Shown: piece by piece, positions 1 to 11,399 of the stretch | How positions within the stretch are numbered: position 1 is the first letter of the stretch | Layout of the letters: each line of letters begins with the position of its first letter | Origin: Cucumis sativus | Lineage: Eukaryota > Streptophyta > Magnoliopsida > Cucurbitales > Cucurbitaceae | Reading direction: 5' to 3' | Assembly (NCBI RefSeq): GCF_000004075.3 | Contig: NC_026657.2 | Span: forward strand, 25,886,408 to 25,950,407 | DNA: 64,000 nucleotides | Notes under the pieces: model-generated | Seen by the model: only the letters and a program-made list of their open reading frames with translations | Told to the model about the DNA's origin: nothing | Database searches by the model: none | Position numbers and translations under genes: made by a program

Positions 1-763
1 GTATAGTTTAATTTCATGGACCCCACATTATTCTTAAATGCTTCTTCTATGACTAACAACAAGCTCAGGTATTGTAACAGTATAAAGTTTCCTTGCACTC
101 AAGAAATTACGTATACATATCACCCGTTTTTGAAGAAGAAAAGGCGGGAAAAGCAAATGGAAGTTAGAGGGAGAGAGAATTGGTGGGCTGTAACTGTAAT
201 AGAGAGTATCTTTGAAAGTGAAGGCAGCAGGGCCCTCACCACGTGTTAGATAACAGAAGTATATGTGAGTGGGGTCGTTAACAGAGAGAGTTAAGTCAGT
301 AGAATCTTTCGTGAAGTGTCTAAGACCTCTCAAACATATGGGAACTCTTGTTTCCGTTCTGTTTTGTCTTTCCTTCAATATATCCAAGGCCCTGTTCATT
401 GGGTTTTATCTTTTAGTTTTTTAAATTTGTGCTTCTTTCCTCCCATTTTAGAAAATAAGTGTACATTTCAAAAGACAAAATGGTTACCAAATAAAGTACA
501 TTTTTTTTAGTCTTCAAAACTTGGCAAGGAGTTTGAAAACATTTTTAAGAGGTAGACAACTTAACAAAGAAACTTCACAAGTCGAGGAAGTGTTTACATG
601 CTTAATTTTAAAAAAACTAAGAACCTAGAACCAAATGATTATCAAGCCCGTCCTAAACAAACTCAATGAACAATTTATCAGTAAACAGCTAAGTTTTGTA
701 CTTAAAATCATATTTCAGATCCATCAGAACAAAATATCTTTAAGAATAATAGACCAAACATAC
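1..763. other. Intergenic DNA left of the orphan GRAM exon
   Basis: I find no recognisable coding sequence here. A CACGTG G-box-type hexamer lies at 240-245. If the GRAM exon at 764-1041 belonged to a full gene, its final exon would be expected here or beyond the left edge. I looked on the minus strand for the EFWF-type C-terminal GRAM exon and did not find it. Confidence 0.4.
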
Positions 764-1041
764 CTTGTAAAGAATCCACTGTGGCTGGCCGCCAGGAGAT
801 GGATAGTAACAAAGAGGAAACTCACTACAAAAAGCCACCCTTTTTGTGGATATGTAAAGAGTCCCATTCACAGGTCCAGAGGAAGTGGACAGATAGCAAG
901 CAAAGGAGTCCAAGTATTTTTCTCCATCAACGAAGCTAAACGTCTGCTGGAATACTTTTTTATAGCCACCTTCAGTGAGTAACTTCGTCCATTGATGAAG
1001 CCTGGCTATGGCCGCATCAGTGACACTAGAGCTAAGTTTCA
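764..1041 (-). pseudogene. Orphan GRAM-domain exon (GEM-like, exon-3 equivalent)
   Basis: This is a 278-bp open exon flanked by AG (minus-strand acceptor just above 1041) and GT (donor just below 764). It encodes the start of a GRAM domain, with KLLTEGGYKKVFQQTF, FACYLSTSSGPVNGTLYIST and KRVAFCSE blocks. It has exactly the length and splice phase of exon 3 of the intact GEM-like gene at 2664-5251, and the protein is clearly paralogous. I found neither exons 1-2 between 1042 and 2663 nor a C-terminal exon to the left. It is either a partial-duplication relic, or an exon of a gene continuing past the left edge with diverged upstream exons. The frame has no stop, so decay is recent or the exon is still used. 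Confidence 0.6.
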
Positions 1042-2663
1042 CTGTTGGGAAAAGCATATATTGCAGTGCCGGTTAGACACGAAGAAACCCGTGAGTATAT
1101 CAAACAGGTATACAAATCCAGGGTCCAAATTTCATAATTCTAGAAAGGACTAAAAGGAACAAAGAAAATCCTTGCCAATAAAAGTTGGTTCAGTTTTAAC
1201 TTTTAACAATACATGTCATTTGCTATTTGAAGTTGCCAATTAAATTACTAAATATAATGATTATTTGGAATCAATGATGAAGAAGCGGAGGAACACTGAA
1301 CATAGTGGCTCTCTTGGGAGCCAAGGCGATTGCTCATGGTGAAGATTGTGTCCATAACGATTGGAGTCTAATCCTTCTTATGCTTCATTGTGACGAAATG
1401 GGTCTAATCAGAACTGGGAATCAAACAGGAGGAATCAAAACACTGTGAAGATGAAAGAAGAAAGAACCCATGGAATGAAATAAACAATGGGTTTTTTGGG
1501 GAATACGGTGAGGTCACAAAGAATTGGAATTGCCAAAAATAGTCCATTTTTTAAGGAGCTGTGGGGTTGGGAATTATATGATGATGATAGAAAGCCTGCG
1601 ATTATTGGTCTAACAAGAAAATCACTTAGAGAAAGGTTGGATTGAGTGATAATAAGTGATGGAGTCATGGTTGAAATTACTTAGAGAAAGGTTGGATTGA
1701 GTGATAATAAGTGATGGAGTCATGGTTGAGGAATCAGAAACAGGGGAAAGAAAACATGGTTAATGACAGCATTAGTCATCAAAATGGGGGGATGATATTT
1801 TAGTTTGTGCATGGATAGCAAATTCATGAGCGACCAATTCAAAATGTTTCTGCTTTAGTGATCTAAATAAGTGTAAGATATGATCTTCGTATCTGTCGAA
1901 ACTTATCAACTTTTATGAAACTTCGACGGTGAAAGTATCCACTCAATTTAATGAGTATAAGCTAGCTTGAAAATGCACAGATATTAAAATAAACAGGCAT
2001 AATGAAACGGAAGGTACTTGAATGTCGGTGTTGTTTACTGTTGTAGCCTCTAGACTTGTATTATTGAATGTAGACATGAATTCTCATTAAAATTTCATTA
2101 TCACATTAACCAATCATGAAAGGGAATCATTTGGAAAAAGAAATTGTTTCAGCATATCCATAAATCATTGTTGAATGTAATGGAACCAGAATATTTTGAC
2201 ACGCTAACAATATATATATATATTGGAATCAAATGAGATTTGATATTATTCTTCAGCGTATGTTTTTCCCAACTCCTTTTGGATCTACACAACCCTTACA
2301 CCTCTCCCTCTCACGTGTTTAGTGGCCACCCCAAAGTGGACAAAAACGATGAGTAGTGAAAAGAACACCAAACATGCAAAGTGCAACAAATCCACAAGCA
2401 CCGTGAGCGAGGGGAAAAAAGCACAAGGGAGAAAAGAGAGAAACAAAGTTTGCTAAGCCGTCCATACAAAAACTAAGAAATCATTTCTTCTTTATTTTCA
2501 CTAGCATAACACAGCTTTTTCAAGATACAACATGTTATTGAGGACAGTAGTTAGTTGCAATAAGAAGAAATAGGAACAAACGCAAGCACAAGTAAGAAGA
2601 CATAGACATGGGATGTAGAGAGGAGGCAGAAACTCTCAAACCATATGGATTCATCCAAACAAA
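1042..2663. other. Intergenic DNA between the two GRAM loci
   Basis: I see no supported gene. A 55-bp tandem duplication lies at 1619-1728. A CACGTG hexamer lies at 2312-2317 and a short TA run near 2212. This stretch would hold exons 1-2 of the left-hand GRAM copy if that copy were complete, but none could be recognised. Confidence 0.4.
1619..1728. repeat. 55-bp tandem duplication, two units
   Basis: Units 1619-1673 and 1674-1728 are identical except for one C/T difference near their starts. The high identity suggests a recent local duplication. It has no coding content. Confidence 0.85.
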
Positions 2664-5251
2664 CTAGGAAGAGGATCCCTTTAATGCCTCATTTAAGTTC
2701 TTTAAAGCCCTGCTGAACGATAAAAACCCCAGGAACCAGAATTCATGTCCATCCTTTGTGACTAAATGAATATCTTTTTCAGACGGGTCGAGAAGATTTG
2801 GAGAAGGCCTTAAATTTGCCACCCGATTCAGCTCTATCACCACCTACAAATGGGTAAATACACATGAGATAAACTTCCCCAACTTCCATATTCTACTTGG
2901 TTTCCATACTTTTGGTTTTAGTCAAAATGTTTGTTTTAACCCTCTACTTTAAAAAAGTGACCATTTTAATAATTTCATTTCATTTTTATTTCACTTTTAA
3001 GGGGCCAAAATGATCCCTTTCTAAAATTACATAGACCAAAATGAAGTAAAAACAAAAAATACATAGACCAAAGCAGCAATTAAACCAAAAACATCTGATA
3101 GTTAATTCAATGCCAATATTCCAATTGGTTCAATTTAACAGTATTTAGATACCTAAGGAGATAGAGAGCAGATAAAGTTGTCTTGTGCAATATAATCTGT
3201 AGTGTTACTCAAGTAGCTAAGCACGAATCAGGGCTCAAGCGACCTTTTGTAATGATTTGTTTTAGGTTAAAATGTCCTTTTGGTTTGTTGAATTTTAATC
3301 CATGCAGTTTTACCAAATCTTAAATTTAATCCCCAAAGCTAGTTTATTGTTTATTTTAATTAAAAAATGTTATCTGTGACATTTTTACACTAAACTTTAA
3401 AAACATATTCAACATATTTTATTTTCTTGCATGATTATTATTTAATCAATCTAGGTAAAAAGAATGAACTTTGAGGGACTAAATTAAGCTTGATTAGATT
3501 GTACAAGAACTAAAATTAAACAAACTTCAAAGTATGGAGACCACCGTATTTCAAAGTTTTCAACCATTTTTTTATTCATTATTCACTCTGTCCTAGGAGT
3601 AGAACACATTTTAATGCTTATAATACAGGAAAACTTTAGAGTATTCCACTCAAGACAATACAAAAAGATGAGAAACTTAATAAATATTTGAGAAATACTT
3701 CTATTTCTGTTATATCAAAACCACAACATCCACAATAGTAATGAGTCGAACATACCTTGTAATAGAGCCACTCTGACTGCCCAGGAGGAGATGAAGAACA
3801 ATAAAGAGGGGATTCACTACAGAAAGCCAATCTTTTTGTGGTTATGTACAGAGTCCCATTCACAGGACCAGTGGGAGTTGCCAAATAGCAAGCATATGAG
3901 TGCAAGTATTTTTCTTCAGGAATAACACCAAATGTATGGTGGAATAATCTTTCAGGTCCTCCTTCAGCAAGTAATTTGGTTCCTTGAACAAACCTGGCCT
4001 TTGCAACATCACCAATGCTAGGACTAACTTTTACTGTTGATAAAAGTATATTGCATATTAGGAGCCAATATGTCAACATTCAAGGTATTATTCTCGATAA
4101 AACTAAAAGCAAACGATATTAGAACATAAGAGGCCCTCCAAAATAAGACTGATCTCATTTTACATGTTATTTATCAGCTTCCCTCAATCACGTACCTCCA
4201 ATGAATGGAGATGTTAATGTTTGGGCTAAAATACTACTTCGATTCTTGCACTTTCAACATGATTTGTTTTTGGTCCTTATACTTCCAACTTTAGTTTGAA
4301 GATTTTCAACTTTGGTTTATTTTAGATCTTGTACTTTCATATAATCCTCATGCTTTAAACTTTGGTTTATGTACTTACAACTTTGGTTGTACTTTTAAAA
4401 AGTGATCATTTTATTCAATTCATTTTTTGTTTTATTTAATTTTTGGAAGGACAAATTTTTTCAAAACTACAATAACTGAAATGAACCAAAGTTAAAAGTA
4501 AAAATAACCAAATAAACATTTTAAAATTATAAGACCAAATTAGTATTTAAACTATCATTTATTAAAAACATAGTCAATTAGAAACTTGATCCCACATGAA
4601 CTATTTCACTATTAGGATGTTCATCAATGTAACAAATCATCTTCTATCCGAATACGAAAAATTTGAAACATGTTTGAAAGTGTTTATGAAATGATTAAAA
4701 TTATTTTTGTCATTTTCAAAATCATCAACCTGCTTTTTTATGATTCAAAACCAAATTTGATGGCATCACAAACTGCACTTAAAAGTAAAATTAAACACTA
4801 AATTATATTTCAGCATCTACGGACACACTGCAGATTAGTTTTGAAATGGTTAGTCACTCTTCTCATATTCAAAATCACCAAAATCATAGTTTCAACTATG
4901 CAAAACCAATTTTAAGAGTATAGTAACATTTAAAAATATAAATTCGAACACTAAAAACAAAATTAAATTGATAAAGAAAAAAAAAAAAAAAAAAAAACTA
5001 ACTGTGATGCCAAACGTTTTCAGCAGCTTCCCCTGCCATTTTCCCATAACCTTCCAATATCTTCCCGCAGCGACCCAATGCATCCCACATCCTATCTCCT
5101 GAAAAGAAAAAATTAAAGAGAACAGATGAAAACGATAAAGGAAAAGAGAGACAACAATGAAGTGTGGAGTTAAGGGAGACAAACTTTTGGGAGGTTGAGG
5201 AGATGAGGATGAGGAAGGAGTGTGTTGAATATAGGGATTAAATTTGGCCAT
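2664..5251 (-). CDS. GEM-like GRAM-domain protein, four exons
   Basis: Exons (minus): 5251-5185, 5098-5003, 4033-3756 and 2843-2664, giving 621 nt and 206 residues. All introns are GT-AG and the phases join in frame. The protein starts MAKFNPYIQHTP, a hydrophilic Ser/Pro-rich leader. It continues with the short WDALGRCGKILEGYGK helix and AAENVWHH seen in GEM-like proteins, then a GRAM domain from about residue 70, and ends with the C-terminal GHEFWFLGFLSF block. GRAM domains are PH-like folds that bind membrane lipids. Family members include Arabidopsis GEM and ABA-responsive GRAM proteins linked to hormone response and epidermal patterning; the role here is inferred from family. Introns are about 86, 969 and 912 bp. 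A run of about 21 T on the minus strand lies just inside intron 2 after the donor. The ATG at 5251 is the only suitable start. Confidence 0.88.
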
Positions 5252-6344
5252 GATGGAGAGATTGAGAGTGGATCCAGAGGGGTTTGAATGGAAGTTTAAC
5301 CGAGGGGGTGGGGTTGAAATCCCATTTTATGAAGATAAGAATTGGGAATGGGAATTGAGGAAGAGGAGAAGGAATGGAAATGGTATAAAGATGAAGATAA
5401 TGGAGAATCTGAAGCAGTGTTCATTCTAGAAGATACAAATGGGGATTTGGGGGAGATGAGATTTGAAAGAAAATGAAGAAAAGGTTTCTGATTCCCGCGT
5501 GTGCAAAGTAATGTCCATTCGGGTCAGGTCGGGGTGCGATTCCATCCCCATTTCAATCCTCCCAAATTTCTAACGGAAATCCACGCCAACATTCTCCCAC
5601 CAAATTACACTTCAAAACATTTTCTCAATTTTTCATTCATTTAAATGCCAAATTCTAATTAAATAATTAACCATATCCCTAAATTGTTTATTATGCTTAA
5701 TTTTACTTTTCAATTTTAATTTGAAGATTAATTATTAACCTTAAAAAATGATTGATTTTTTTAGCAGCACTTCCAAAAGTACAAAAAAAAAAAAAATTAA
5801 ATCGAATTACAAAAGTAGCAAATTTAAAATCGATAAACATCTGATATCACTAATTACTTGTCATATTTCTCATATTTTCACTATTTTTTTCTAAATATCT
5901 GCAATTTTTTTAAATAAAAGATATAAATATAAAGCAAATTATTTGCCTAATCTAAATTTAAATATTTAAGTCAAATATATTCATTGTCTTCCCCCATGAA
6001 CAATCAAGTTTGAAATTTAAATACGATATTTGTACAATAATAATAACAAGAACCTAATATTAAACAACTATATAAAATATAAGTAAAAGCTATTCAAGGC
6101 GGGAGGGGTCAAGGATGATGCATTTCCTTCCCCATTCCTTTTAGCTCTTGGGGTTTTTTTCTTCTACTTCCTTCTTCATTCTTCGCCTGTCTCCATGGAA
6201 AAATTGAACACTTTTATATACAACAATTGGTCAGAGTCGAATTTTTCATCAAATCATCACGAATTGGTCAATTTAGTTATTGTTTAAACCAACCTCAACT
6301 ATAGTGGATTAAAAGGCATTGGTTTTGGTTTGATTGCTCAAGGA
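5252..6344. other. Upstream region of the GEM-like gene, AT-rich
   Basis: The first 200-300 bp presumably holds the promoter and 5' UTR of the minus-strand GEM-like gene. I could not pick out a convincing TATA element. The rest is AT-rich with homopolymer runs. No left end of the CACTA element that follows was found here. Confidence 0.35.
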
Positions 6345-6524
6345 CAGAATAAGTCGATCTCGCCACATGTCGTTTGCTTCAGCTGTACCATCGGCGTGGT
6401 AACGCGAGATAGTTTTCCGATTCACTTTCTTAAGTGGATTGACGTTACACCAAATTATATTGAGCTTGTGAATGACTCTTTATAGGTAAGTTTTAAAATC
6501 ACGTATACATATATGTTAATTACT

Positions 6525-6576
<52 letters not shown>

Positions 6577-7498
6577 CCTAATCCATGTGTGCTTTTCTTT
6601 TGTAGCAATTATATGTGTTGGATTTCACAAATCCAGCACTTAATTGGTTTGTTGAGCATTAAATGCTTACCACCTTGAAGGAGTTTAGGGGATAGAATCA
6701 TCATCATTTCAAGAAGTTCAGTGATCCTGGACAGGCACGTGCCAACTCACCCCCTAGATTGAAGACTCGTGTGAAATATTGACACTTCCTGTGCGACCAC
6801 TACCTTACTCAACAATTTCAAGTTATTTCAAACTCTTAATGTTCTCAAACGTTAGTTCATCTTTTTTTTATGTAACATTTTGATTGTTGGCATGTAGGAG
6901 TAATCAACGATGAATAGGGCTGCCAGAGTGAAGCAACCCTACAACCACAGTAGTGGTGCCAAGTCGTTTATACAACAAGCGCACGAGCTCAAAGAAAAAC
7001 GAAATCATCCAATCAACCGAGTAGAGTTGTTCAAGGAAACACACCGCTTGGGATGACCAATTTATTTCGCCAGTGGTTGTAGATGCTCATGTAAGTTTCT
7101 CTTATGCTTTGTCTTAGTTTTTTGTGTACATTTCATTTACACGCTTTACTTAATAAATAAAATTTTTATTGTAGAATCAAATGTTGGCCATCCAGTCCTA
7201 GCCCACCCTAAAGGATTCTGAACCACTTTCTAGGACGAGATATGCGAGACAGTTTGTGGTAGACGGTTAGGCTACTAAAAAAGTCTTGGTTGGGGGCATC
7301 AGGCCAAAGTCCCAACACACTGCTGACAGTTTTTCCTCTACATCTCACGAGAGAGAGATGCACGCTAGGGAGGTTACCAAGCTAAAAACTCGTCTTCAAG
7401 AAGTAAAAGAAGAAAGTACACGGAGGCATGAGGAAAGTGCTCATAAGATGGAAGAAATGAGGAAGATTATTGAAGAACTCACTCGGGCAGCGAGATGA
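6345..7498 (+). pseudogene. Decayed En/Spm (Transposase_24-type) transposase
   Basis: Conceptual pieces in order are FPIHFLKWIDVTPNYIELV (from about 6415), LYVLDFTNPALNWFVEH (about 6607), LKEFRG followed by HHHFKKFSDPGQARANSP (about 6674-6755), HFLCDHYLTQQF (about 6780), SGAKSFIQQAHELKEK (about 6953) and DAHNQM. The last piece (7175-7498) has SEPLS, SFSSTSHEREMHAREVTKL and a charged coiled-coil tail. This order matches the C-terminal half of plant Ptta/En/Spm transposases. Several in-frame stops and frameshifts break it. GT...AG boundaries remain, for example donor after 7090 and acceptor before 7175, and an intron about 6486-6605 that holds a long TA run. It is non-functional. Confidence 0.75.
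6528..6573. repeat. (TA)n microsatellite
   Basis: About 46 bp of uninterrupted TA dinucleotides lie inside the apparent intron of the transposase remnant. The length is likely to vary between accessions. Confidence 0.95.
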
Positions 7499-8246
7499 CA
7501 TGACTTCTTCATTTAATGTACGTAATTTTGAACTTTTACGTTATTTCATTTCTTATTGGGGTAATATATATTTAAACTTTAATTTCATGTCACTGTAGAT
7601 TTGAAGGCATGGGGGGACTATATCTCTATCACTTAGATTAGTTTTTTAGTTTTTAGTTTAGGTTATTCATGTAATTTTTCTACCTACAAACGTGTATGTA
7701 TATTTGAATTAATTTTAATATATATTCAATTTGATATGTTATTAATTTTTCGTTACCTGTTTTAAAATTTCAATCAATTTAAATCGAATTCGATCCTAAT
7801 AATAACAATAAATAATTAAATAATAAAAAATAAAAAATTGGTAAAAAGGCTTTTCCAACGCAGTGGAGGCATTGCAAATTGCAGCATCTAACGACGCAAC
7901 GTCGTTCCAAGTTATGTCGATGTTGCATCGGTCTTACCTTCACAACGACGTACACAACGATGTCGACATTTGCTTATTGCCGATACATTGACTAGACGTC
8001 GGTAAAACACTTTTGTCGACGTCGGTTTTAGCATATGTCGTCGTGATGACCTTATCGGTGAATCATGCATAAGACAAAATCCTATGGTGACGTCGTCTCG
8101 TTCCAGCGTCTCCATTACCTTTTACGACGTGCCAGTCACGACACCTGTGCCAACATGCCGTTTTGTGTCGATGTAGCCTTCATCGATGCATAATGGAGTT
8201 TTTACGATGCAACGCTACGACGACATAACTAATGCTTCTTGTAGTG

Positions 8247-10327
8247 CTACGTGAGACTCTACCTATTCAACTAATCCTTCATTAGACTTTTCTCTCCCTA
8301 CTTTCTTTCCTCCAATCCGATCTCTACTTCTTCTGATCCGATACGATCTTGGCATAATCTCTTCGAGCTCTTACCTTGACTTGCGATTGAGATTTTTGTA
8401 AATTATTCTAAATGAGCAAGACACCATTGAGAGAAAAAGATCTCAAATGGGGGATGCTAAAGAGAGATGTGAATGATGAAAAGGAGGAGTCGGGACTGGG
8501 CTTGGATTCACTTTCACTTACAGAAGTTGTGTGGATCCATCTCACAACTATATAGCTTTACACAACTCAAGACTTATGAACTCACCCTTAGATGCTCATT
8601 AGTTGCATCTTGCTCCTCTTGAAACCCTAAAAACCCTAGTTGCATCTTGCTGCTCTTCTCTGTTTTTTTTCTTCTTCTTCCTCCACCACTTGCTTAGACG
8701 GAGTCAAGGACCGTCGCCCAGTCGAGAACAATCGTTACCGCTGAATTTTCGTTCAAGATTGCCCGAGCTTAGTGTCTTCGTCTAGTCTGTTCCCTCTCAT
8801 CATCGATCGATGTCGTCTACGTTGGAGTGCTCTCCATTCATCATCATGTTGTCGTCGCTCCAGGTCCCACCACCACGCCGCGTGAGTTTTCCCTTCGAGC
8901 CATCCTTCTCTGCCTGAGCCACTCTTCTCTTGTGTAAGCCGTCCAAACCAAGTCAGTCTCTACTTCACTCGAGCTGCCTCCAAGCCGACCCCTCTTAATC
9001 TGAACCGACCTCTCTTTCTTGAGCCGTTTTCGAGCCACTTCCTTGCAGTGAGCCAAGTTGAGTAAATTCCTTAGTTTTTTATAAATTCTTGATTGGATTT
9101 GGTACTCTCATCAAATATCTATTTTATCCCAATAATTTAAGTTGGGATATTTTACTTGAAGGTTTGGCTAAACTTATTAGAAGATTGGAACTGTGGAATT
9201 TTTCCCATTCAAGTTTGTTTGGTTTCAACCATAGTCTTGGGTATGTTTGGATGCTTAAAGTAAATATTTGGATGATAGGTTGACAAAATTATTAGTTTTA
9301 ATTTTGTTTATATTTAGGACGGAGTTAATTTGGAAATTGACTGTCAACATGATTTTAGTCAATCTCCAGGTAAGAGACTCTACTATTAGACGCTTGATAT
9401 TATGTTCTCCCTTATTATGCATTAACCTACCTATGATGCATGATGTGATTGCTAGGGATGTTTGATATTGATAGCTACATAAACAACCGTTTTGTACGAC
9501 TGAGATATGTGATGACCCAGATATGTTGTGAATGAGATATACTATGGTTGAGGTACAATATGATTGAGATATGATACTTATGTTGTGCTATATGTATAGG
9601 CTATGGTGTTTTGTTAGCTTTGTTTATTAAAGTTGTACCTTATGCGTGTCCCTCGGGATCACCACCGCGCGCGTAAATGTTAACGCTTTGTGTATGCTAG
9701 CCGCTCGTTCCCTTTTGGAGTACGCTCTATTTATGCCTGTGTGGCTAGCTTTTATGTGTGATTCGACGGGATCACTTACAATCTGACTCTCTTTTAGAAT
9801 GTTTTCTTCAAGTTCACCGAGAGCCTAGATGTGTTCCTACGGACCACTGGATAGCGTGTGTTTGGAGCACAATAGTTATGTGGTACTTTTTTACCGGATT
9901 CTAACGGGAAGCTAACAAATACATAGTGGGACTGGTAATGGGTCCCTTAATGAAGTATAAATTTATATCACTCTTTTCTATGTTTAATTTTTCAGGCAAA
10001 GGTAGAAGTAAAAGCAAGCTGGCGAATGACAATAAGTGAACTTAGTTCGCCATATGGGACAATTTATGTTTTCTTTCGCATTTATGTTTTCAGCATTTGA
10101 TTTACAATATTTTATTTCAGAACTCAAGAGTACTTTTAGATATTTTCTATTTATTTCAAATAGGGCTCGAACTAGTATTTTATTTATGATTTTTCTTTAC
10201 ATACTTTACTTAGATTTCATAAATGCATATTTGAGGTGTTTTCTTTAAAATTTAGTGTTTTTATTTTATTTTAGTAGTAATGACCTCAGCTTAGTATAAA
10301 GAGTTGAGTCGTTACAAGAGTGTAGCT
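8247..10327. other. Repeat-like non-coding DNA, possibly LTR-derived
   Basis: No protein could be recognised. Composition shifts to moderate GC with C/T-rich stretches (8600-9060), and a CTATATAG TATA-like word lies near 8551. The texture suggests LTR or untranslated leader sequence of a retrotransposon, but I found neither terminal repeats nor a primer binding site, so this is a guess. An imperfect hairpin at 10277-10315 closes the stretch and the Copia fragment follows. Confidence 0.3.
10277..10315. repeat. Imperfect inverted repeat
   Basis: The left arm GTAATGACCTCAGCT pairs with the right arm AGTTGAGTCGTTAC around a short AT-rich loop, with a few mismatches. It sits just left of a Copia RT fragment and could be the terminus of an older element. 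Confidence 0.5.
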
Positions 10328-10408
10328 CGTTATAAAGCAAGATTAGTAGCAAAAAAACATCACCATAAAGATGGAATCGTATTTGGATGAAACCTTTCGA
10401 CATGTGGA
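10328..10408 (+). pseudogene. Copia reverse transcriptase fragment
   Basis: The frame reads RYKARLVAKKHHHKDGIVF, then breaks by a one-base shift before what would be the DETFSPV block. RYKARLVAKG is the hallmark start of Ty1/Copia reverse transcriptase. Only about 27 codons remain and no flanking pol sequence was seen. Confidence 0.7.
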
Positions 10409-11399
10409 ATTATTTTTCTAAATAATGTTATTTTAAAAAGTAATGTAAAAAAAGGGTATGAGGGAAACTATTGTAAAAAATAGTGTAGTGAGGTTGTGGA
10501 CAAGGTCCACGACAAAACATTGAAGTCGTGGATCGTAAGACTTGAGTTCAATATATGATAAGACCTTGGTAAATGTAGAACATGTTATTCAACAGACAAA
10601 ACGACTCAATGTGGTAGACACAGATCGAAGACGTGTTTGACGAAGACACCAACAATAGGACGATGATGTTGTAGAGGAAGATCAAGTTCATACTTAGTTT
10701 GTAATTATAAATTTTAATTCACATGAACTTCAATTTTAAATGTAGAATCGTACAAATTTTCATTCTTATTTGCACCAAAATCATGGTCATATTTGAAATT
10801 AAAGAAAAAAATAATCCTTGAATGCTCTAAAACAAAAAAGTCAATTTTCAAATAACTTGTATATTAGAGTAAAAATAACTATGAGATTTCACGAAATTAG
10901 AAGTAAAAAAGCTAAGAAAATGCAAGTCATTTGTGGTCCTCGGCTTTCTTCTTGAATTGCTTAACACATGCATGATGAGAAAGTTGAAATTGAACTTAAG
11001 GATTATAAGGCAGAGGAAGAAGAAAGAATACTAAAGGAATAGACATACATTCAATCTATAGAAAAGATGATTTTATGATTTTAAGATTTTAAATTTAAGG
11101 AAGTGTTACACTCGATACACGACATTCTTAACCCTATTTTTTTTACTATAGCAATATGTTTCCAAGGTACTTTATTTTTTACAATTCCTAAAAGTATGTG
11201 TACAATAATCTTCACGTCTAATTTTAGAAAAAGAAAATTCTACTAAAACACCTCAATATAGCTCAACTACGCTTAAAATCATGTATATCTTTGAAGCTTC
11301 GAGGTTGACATCTCTCACCTTACCAAAAATTCTAGAACAAAACCTTCATATTTACTTCATACCTTTTATGTTCATGAGAGGATTAATCTATCATCGTTA
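10409..11399. other. Intergenic DNA downstream of the DUF506 gene
   Basis: AT-rich sequence with no recognisable gene. The part just left of 11400 is presumably the 3' UTR of the minus-strand DUF506 gene. Confidence 0.35.

Larger units (their letters stand above)
6345..8246 (+). mobile_element. 5'-truncated CACTA (En/Spm-type) transposon
   Basis: The right end reads CTTCTTGTAGTG at 8235-8246, the reverse complement of a CACTACAAGAAG terminal inverted repeat. Inside it, about 7860-8246 is rich in CGACG/CGTCG-type words, the subterminal repeat texture of CACTA elements. Upstream are remnants of a plant transposase of the Ptta/En/Spm type (6345-7498). I found no matching CACTACAAGAA at the left, so the element appears truncated or diverged there, and no target duplication can be shown. 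Confidence 0.7.

Noticed and set aside
34-399. A 121-codon open frame on the minus strand at the left edge
   Set aside because: No recognisable domain, no splice signals joining it to the GRAM exon, and ordinary composition.
8844-9056. Basic, Arg-rich minus-strand frame in a GC-richer stretch
   Set aside because: Low-complexity composition, no family match, and located in repeat-like DNA.
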